Part shown: piece by piece, positions 5,546-9,318 of the stretch
Numbering within the stretch: position 1 is the first letter of the stretch
Layout: each line of letters begins with the position of its first letter
DNA from: Ruminococcus sp. UBA3800
Lineage (GTDB): Bacteria; Bacillota; Clostridia; Oscillospirales; Ruminococcaceae
Length of the DNA stretch: 9,318 nt
Direction of reading: 5' to 3'
Assembly: GCA_002368715.1 (NCBI GenBank)
Contig: DFEO01000092.1
Coordinates: 1 to 9,318, forward strand
Translations under genes and position numbers: made by a program
The notes under the pieces: model-generated
Seen by the model: only the letters and a program-made list of their open reading frames with translations
What the model was told of the DNA's origin: nothing
Database searches by the model: none

Positions 5546-7477
5546 TTAAAGCTCAAATGTCATCAGAAGGATGTTTTTGCCGCCAATATAGCGGTGGCTT
5601 ATCTCGAGTGCTATCCGTGAGGCCATTCGTATGCCCATCCCGCCTGTGTCATAGTCTTCAAAGTCCTTTTCGTCGGGCATTGATACAAGCGGATCAAATT
5701 CAGTGCCGCTGTCTTCAAGCCTTATAGTCAGCTTGTTACCGCTGCGGTCAAGAATGACACCCACAGTGTCCGAGCCGGAATACTCGATGATGTTTACAAA
5801 CAGCTCCTCGAAAGCAAGGATGATCTTCATCTTTCTGCTGCTGCCCTCGGTCAGCTCCTTCAGCCTGTCACGAACGGCTCCGAGAGAGCTCATCCGAGCA
5901 GGCAGGACCTCGGCATGGTGCTGCTCGCTGCTGTGATAGGTAAGTGTCAGCATAGTCATATCGTCCGACTGCTCGCAGCCCTCGGTGAAGACCTTGACAG
6001 CCTTTACGATGTCGCTGGTGTGTTCCTTGTCAGTGGAGGCTGCAGCAGCTTCAAGAAGCCTTTGCGAGCCGAACAGCTGCTTGTCGGCAGACACAGCTTC
6101 GGTGATGCCGTCGGTGTAGACCGTTATGCTCTCGCCGTTTCTCAGGATAAGGAACTCATCGACTATGTCCGAGTCCTCGAAAAGCCCCAGCGCTATACCG
6201 GTCTCAGGCTCTATAAATCGCACATCGGCGCCGTAATGCAAAACCGGAGGTGTATGGCCGGCATTTGCATAGGAAAGCTCGCCTGTCCTTTTGTCGAGAA
6301 CGGCTGCAAAGACCGTAATGAACATACCCTCGGGGTTCTCGGCGCAAAGATCGTCATTGGTGAGGTTCAAAGCCCTTGCGGGTGACAGCCCGGCTCTGAG
6401 CTTTTCCTTTATCATATTCTTGCTCATAGCCATAAAAAGCGCAGCCGCAACACCCTTGCCCGAAACGTCGGCTATAACGAAAAACACACGATCATCGGTT
6501 TCAAAGCAGTCATAAAAGTCGCCGCCAACCTCTCGTGCGGGAACTGCAAAAGCCGCAGCGCTGTAATTGGTCGCCATTATGTTAAGCACCTCAGGCACCA
6601 TTCCGCTCTGGATCTTTCTCGCAATACTCATTTCAGCCGAGGTCCTGGCTTTTTCGTCTGCCATAGCCCTGAGGTCAGAGATATAGCCCTTTATATCACG
6701 GGACATTTTATTGAATGATTCGTTTATCTCTTCTATCTCCCGATAGGATCTTATCTTTAGCTGCTTGTGTTCTTTTTCGGGGTCAAACTCGTTCATCGCT
6801 GTTGATATCATCTTTATCGGCGAGAACACCTTTTTTGAAAGCACGAACAAAAACAGCCCCAGCACCGAGAACAGTATAGCTGCTGCCTGGATGACAAGGC
6901 TGATGACCGAACGGTCAGCCTTGTTTATCATATTCGTTACATCAAAGTCGATACCCACGACCGCAGCTGTTTTTCCGTTATTATCCTCTATCGGAAAGTA
7001 ATAGCTGTAAACACAGCCGTAGGAATTGTTCAGTGAACGTGGTCCTGAAAGCTTTCCGTTTTTAGCTTCCTCAAAGAAAGACGTGTCTTCGACCCGTACC
7101 TTTGTCCCGAGCTTTCGCTCCTTTTTCACACGGGCGTCGTCCTCCTTGGTTTTGGCCACACACATTATATATTCAAGCTGGTGACCCGAGAAATCGAATA
7201 TATAAATATACTTGGCATCGTATGAATCGCAAAGGCCTTTGAACATACTTCGCATACTGACGTAAGTGTTGCTCTTGGCGTCACTGCTCAGCTGGTTTAT
7301 GTCTATATATTCAGACAGATCGTTATAGAGCTCTCTTATCTGCTGTGCCTTTTCACGGCAGTGGTCAGCTGTGCTCCGGCGAAGGAAAAAGCCCGAGACC
7401 AGAGCCAGTATCGTCAGAAAAACGGTTATGATAATGATAGCCGTGGCTGCGATCTTTCGGAGTGCATAGTTTTTCAT
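5546..7477 (-). CDS. Membrane sensor SpoIIE/PP2C phosphatase with HAMP and C-terminal RsbW-like ATPase domain
   Basis: A 643-residue inner-membrane regulator. In order: TM1 (about 10-32), an extracytoplasmic sensor region (33-190, probably Cache/PAS-like, inferred), TM2 (191-213), HAMP (about 214-268), a linker with ARKIQSGMVP (286-295), a PP2C/SpoIIE domain (300-512), and a GHKL ATPase domain (525-640). PP2C metal motifs are intact: GGDFYD (318-323), IADVSGKG (335-342), ANAGHTPP, YTDGITEA (454-461), SDDMTML (504-510). The ATPase part has an N-box-like EELFVNIIEYSG with N562, DSGTEFDP (589-596) and GGMGI (612-616). The phosphatase would dephosphorylate a STAS protein, and the ATPase domain would phosphorylate or bind it. 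The start is 3 nt after the STAS stop, with no strong ribosome site, suggesting coupled translation. Confidence 0.93.
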   Translation of the reverse strand: MKNYALRKIAATAIIIITVFLTILALVSGFFLRRSTADHCREKAQQIRELYNDLSEYIDINQLSSDAKSNTYVSMRSMFKGLCDSYDAKYIYIFDFSGHQLEYIMCVAKTKEDDARVKKERKLGTKVRVEDTSFFEEAKNGKLSGPRSLNNSYGCVYSYYFPIEDNNGKTAAVVGIDFDVTNMINKADRSVISLVIQAAAILFSVLGLFLFVLSKKVFSPIKMISTAMNEFDPEKEHKQLKIRSYREIEEINESFNKMSRDIKGYISDLRAMADEKARTSAEMSIARKIQSGMVPEVLNIMATNYSAAAFAVPAREVGGDFYDCFETDDRVFFVIADVSGKGVAAALFMAMSKNMIKEKLRAGLSPARALNLTNDDLCAENPEGMFITVFAAVLDKRTGELSYANAGHTPPVLHYGADVRFIEPETGIALGLFEDSDIVDEFLILRNGESITVYTDGITEAVSADKQLFGSQRLLEAAAASTDKEHTSDIVKAVKVFTEGCEQSDDMTMLTLTYHSSEQHHAEVLPARMSSLGAVRDRLKELTEGSSRKMKIILAFEELFVNIIEYSGSDTVGVILDRSGNKLTIRLEDSGTEFDPLVSMPDEKDFEDYDTGGMGIRMASRIALEISHRYIGGKNILLMTFEL

Positions 7478-7480
7478 AGT

Positions 7481-7771
7481 TTATTTAAGATCAAGTTTCT
7501 TGTCAAACCCTGTCATTTTGAAAACATCCATTATCTCGGCGGAAGCATTTGTCACTGTCAGAGCGCCTTTCATTTTCTTGTGCGCCGCAACGATGAGTCT
7601 CAGACCTGCCGAGAAAATGTATTCGAGCTTGCTCATATCTATTGTAAGCTTGGTAACGTCGCTTCCCAGCTCGTCGATAGCAGCAGAAAAATCGGCTGCA
7701 TTCGCAGTGTCGAGCCAGCCCTCGGGAACGAACACTGCCGTATTTCCTTTAAATATCTTTTCGATGGTCAT
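7481..7771 (-). CDS. STAS-domain anti-sigma factor antagonist (SpoIIAA/RsbV-like)
   Basis: A 96-residue single-domain protein. The fold pattern is clear: strands at the N-terminus, GWLDTANAADF, TIDMSKLEYIFSAGLRLIVAA, and a C-terminal helix. S54 in FSAGL aligns with the phosphorylated serine of SpoIIAA/RsbV. In such systems the unphosphorylated form binds the kinase/anti-sigma protein and releases its partner. I chose ATG 7771: AAGGAG (plus positions 7779-7784) lies 7 nt upstream, and the protein then has the usual N-terminus. A longer in-frame start at 7837 would add 22 atypical residues and lie beyond the predicted transcription start. Its only visible partner is the next gene, which carries both the phosphatase and the ATPase domain. 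Confidence 0.93.
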   Translation of the reverse strand: MTIEKIFKGNTAVFVPEGWLDTANAADFSAAIDELGSDVTKLTIDMSKLEYIFSAGLRLIVAAHKKMKGALTVTNASAEIMDVFKMTGFDKKLDLK

Positions 7772-7827
7772 AGTATCTCTCCTTATCATTTCCAGAGTCC
7801 GCCGCTCACCCGGCGTTTTCTGTGATA

Positions 7828-7856
7828 AGTATAGCACATATCTTTTGCTTTTTCAG
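7828..7856 (-). promoter_or_regulatory. Promoter of the STAS-phosphatase unit
   Basis: On the minus strand, TATACT (7833-7828) with TGC before it makes an extended -10, and CTGAAA (7856-7851) at 17 nt matches 4 of 6 bases of the -35. The start would be near 7821, about 50 nt before the STAS ATG. Confidence 0.6.
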
Positions 7857-7889
7857 GTGCTTCATCATTGTCTGTCTACTGAGCGTAGA

Positions 7890-7917
7890 TTGACAAAAGC
7901 CTTATTTTGGGTATAAT
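7890..7917 (+). promoter_or_regulatory. Consensus promoter of the XRE regulator gene
   Basis: TTGACA (7890-7895), 16-nt spacer, TATAAT (7912-7917): both hexamers are perfect. Transcription would start near 7924, about 60 nt before the ATG. It is back to back with the STAS promoter, with 33 nt between the two -35 sites. TCTAC/GTAGA (7875-7889) forms a palindrome that abuts the -35, and a second TTGACA (7922-7927) lies 32 nt on. Confidence 0.82.
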
Positions 7918-7983
7918 AGAATTGACAGATGTAAAGGTCATACGCTGTGGCCGGAAAAAGGAAATCAACAGGAGAGGCAAGAT

Positions 7984-8568
7984 ATGGATCAGATCAGAAT
8001 AGGAGAGCTGATAAGACAGCTGAGAACACAAATGGGGCTCACCCAGAATCAGCTCGCAGAGCGCATCTGTGTCAGCAACAAGACTGTGTCAAAATGGGAG
8101 TGTGCTAACGGCTGCCCGGACATAGGATCGCTGTCGGCTTTGTCTGAGGTGTTTGGAACTGACATAAGAGTGCTGCTCTCGGGAGAGATAAACAAAAACG
8201 AAACAGATAAAGGAAATATGAAAAAGCTTAGATTTTATGTGTGCAGCACCTGCGGCAATATCATTACCTCAGCAACGGATGCGGATATCACCTGCTGCGG
8301 CCGAAGGCTGGAGGCACTTGAAGCAAAGAAGGCAGAAGAGAGCGAAAAGCTGAGCGTCAGTGACATTGGCGGAGAGCTGTTTATAAGCTCCGACCATCCG
8401 ATGACAAAGGAACATCACATCGCCTTTGTGGCCTATGTCAGTGATGCGAGTGCAATGATGTTCAGGCAGTATCCCGAATGGGATGTGCAGATAACGATGC
8501 CTCTTTACCGCAGTGGAAGGCTTGTGTGGTACTGCACCAAGGACGGAATGTTTTATCAGGATCTGTAA
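7984..8568 (+). CDS. XRE-family regulator fused to a desulfoferrodoxin-like metal module
   Basis: A 194-residue soluble protein. Residues 3-66 are an XRE/Cro helix-turn-helix (IRQLRTQMGLTQNQLAERICVS then KTVSKWE). Residues 83-106 carry a desulforedoxin-type site, C87-x2-C90 and C104-C105, as in desulfoferrodoxin. Residues 123-194 resemble the superoxide reductase domain: HPMTKEHHI (138-146) supplies H138 and H144 at the family spacing, and C184 in WYCTKDG matches the axial cysteine. The first His ligand is absent (no His in 106-137), and the last is Asp (D187 in place of His of CxxHG). Loss of the full His4-Cys site argues for sensing or structure over superoxide reduction (inference). GGAG (7971-7974) precedes ATG 7984 by 9 nt. 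It is divergent from the STAS-phosphatase genes. Confidence 0.9.
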   Translation: MDQIRIGELIRQLRTQMGLTQNQLAERICVSNKTVSKWECANGCPDIGSLSALSEVFGTDIRVLLSGEINKNETDKGNMKKLRFYVCSTCGNIITSATDADITCCGRRLEALEAKKAEESEKLSVSDIGGELFISSDHPMTKEHHIAFVAYVSDASAMMFRQYPEWDVQITMPLYRSGRLVWYCTKDGMFYQDL

Positions 8569-8648
8569 AGGATCACCGGGTGTGCAGTCTCAGAGCCCTG
8601 CACTCCAAGCGGGGCTGTAAGCCGATCGGCAGAAAAATTTCTTATAAT
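8569..8648 (+). other. Structured 3' untranslated segment after the XRE gene
   Basis: Eighty nt between the regulator stop and its terminator hold several complementary short arms: GTGCAG with CTGCAC (from about 8582 to 8602), AGCCC with GGGCT, and the palindrome GCCGATCGGC (8621-8630). No ORF is supported. It may be only a structured 3' UTR. Confidence 0.35.
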
Positions 8649-8691
8649 AAAAACTCCGCCGCTATGGAAAGAACAGCGGCGGAGTTTTTTT
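8649..8691 (+). terminator. Strong intrinsic terminator after the XRE regulator
   Basis: AAAAACTCCGCCGCT (8649-8663) pairs perfectly with AGCGGCGGAGTTTTT (8675-8689) around an 11-nt loop, followed by a run of seven T (8685-8691). It should stop the transcript from 7924. Confidence 0.94.
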
Positions 8692-9113
8692 ATCATCGTG
8701 TTATTTGTGTCAGCATAAATGAATGGTGCGATGCAAAGAACGAAGAATATGCAGGTGGAAGATACGAGCGTGAGAAACGCAGTCCAAGTATGCTTGCAGA
8801 TATCACGGGTCTTGACAAAAAGACATTAACAAGCATGGCAGTTACCACTGGCAAGAGCGTTCCGAAAAGACAAACACTGCTTGCTGTTGCGGTAGCTATG
8901 AAACTTCCGAAAGAAAAGCGCCTGGGATTTATGCTTTACTCGGATCCTAAAAAAGAATACCCAAGTAATACCAACGAAGAAACTCTTGAGAAGATCATAG
9001 AGAAAATCGGAATAAACGCAGGATATAAACAAATAACTGATGAGTATTACAATAAAGTCGGAACCACTCTGCTTCCAAGCAAGGAAAAGCCAGACAAAGA
9101 GAAGGAAAAATAA
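8664..9113 (+). CDS. HTH-like protein fragment, probably 5'-truncated
   Basis: An open frame ending at TAA 9111-9113. Family unknown. From ATG 8664 it gives 149 residues, but that ATG is in the terminator loop and has no ribosome site, so the true start is unresolved; the next in-frame ATG is 8790 (107 residues, also no ribosome site). The convincing part begins near residue 17 (SINEWC). Residues 42-90 look like an XRE-type HTH: LADITGLDKKTL, then SVPKRQTLLAVAVAMKLPKEKRLGFML, the pattern of C-terminal HTH segments in some Firmicutes proteins. The tail (105-149) is highly charged with many Lys and Glu. The frame is richer in AAA, GAA, CAA and AGT codons than its neighbours. I read it as the 3' remnant of a larger, possibly acquired gene. 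Confidence 0.45.
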   Translation: MERTAAEFFYHRVICVSINEWCDAKNEEYAGGRYEREKRSPSMLADITGLDKKTLTSMAVTTGKSVPKRQTLLAVAVAMKLPKEKRLGFMLYSDPKKEYPSNTNEETLEKIIEKIGINAGYKQITDEYYNKVGTTLLPSKEKPDKEKEK

Positions 9114-9243
9114 AAATATTATCTGACTATCCCTTTCCCTCACCAAGCCCCCTATATCACGATCCCAACACCTTAAAGCCTTTAAATAGCGATGTGTCAG
9201 CGCCTAACTGTCCAAAATATTTCCCCACAAATGAAAAATAATG

Positions 9244-9252
9244 TGCTATAAT
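9244..9252 (+). promoter_or_regulatory. Extended -10 promoter reading out of the right edge
   Basis: TGCTATAAT is a consensus extended -10. The -35 at 17 nt (CCCACA) is poor. The start would be near 9259. The 9114-9240 stretch before it shows no gene. After it, AAAAAGG (9269-9275) precedes a frame open to the window end from TTG 9279, but the spacing is too short to call a start. Confidence 0.5.
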
Positions 9253-9318
9253 AGACATAACGAAACGCAAAAAGGTGGTTGACCGTTACGGCTCTCTCTG
9301 CTAAATCGGAATTTAGAA

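Noticed and set aside
7772..7837. ATG 7837 as the STAS protein start
   Set aside because: It lies upstream of the predicted transcription start and lacks a ribosome site; ATG 7771 has AAGGAG at the right distance.

Overview
The window looks like chromosomal DNA from a low-to-mid GC Clostridia bacterium, most likely Ruminococcus or a close relative in the Oscillospiraceae. The basis is the argJ-argB-argD-argF gene order, the style of the tmRNA tag, the preference for ATA, AGA and AGG codons, strong GGAGG ribosome sites and consensus sigma-A promoters. The genus is inferred from remembered family resemblance, not from a search.

Region 1 (1-3680, + strand) is the distal part of an arginine biosynthesis operon: the last codons of argJ, then argB (N-acetylglutamate kinase), an unexpected two-TM YcxB-like membrane protein, argD (acetylornithine aminotransferase) and argF (ornithine carbamoyltransferase). 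Spacing is tight, each gene has its own ribosome site, and the unit ends at a strong intrinsic terminator. Together the products carry N-acetylglutamate to citrulline. The operon promoter lies to the left of the window.

Region 2 (3660-5542, + strand) is a ribosome-rescue locus, smpB followed by ssrA (tmRNA), then an Sfp-type phosphopantetheinyl transferase gene. The smpB promoter is a perfect TTGACA-17-TATAAT whose -35 hexamer is the loop of the arg operon terminator, and its palindromic -10 motif recurs twice more before smpB. The transferase gene starts inside a hairpin directly after tmRNA, so its start is doubtful. A long perfect inverted repeat at 5498-5542 serves as a two-way terminator against the convergent genes.

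Region 3 (5546-7856, - strand) is a two-gene partner-switching module. It has a small STAS-domain antagonist and, 3 nt downstream, a membrane sensor carrying HAMP, a SpoIIE/PP2C phosphatase and a C-terminal RsbW-like ATPase/kinase domain in one chain. No sigma factor lies in the window, so the output is not visible.

Region 4 (7890-8691, + strand), transcribed divergently from region 3, encodes a regulator that fuses an XRE helix-turn-helix to a desulfoferrodoxin-like module. The four-Cys metal site is intact, but two of the four histidines of the superoxide reductase iron site are missing. This suggests a redox or metal sensor, not an enzyme. It has a consensus promoter and a strong terminator.

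Region 5 (8692-9318) holds the remnant of an HTH-type gene without a credible 5' end, AT-richer than its neighbours, then non-coding sequence with an extended -10 promoter that reads out of the right edge.
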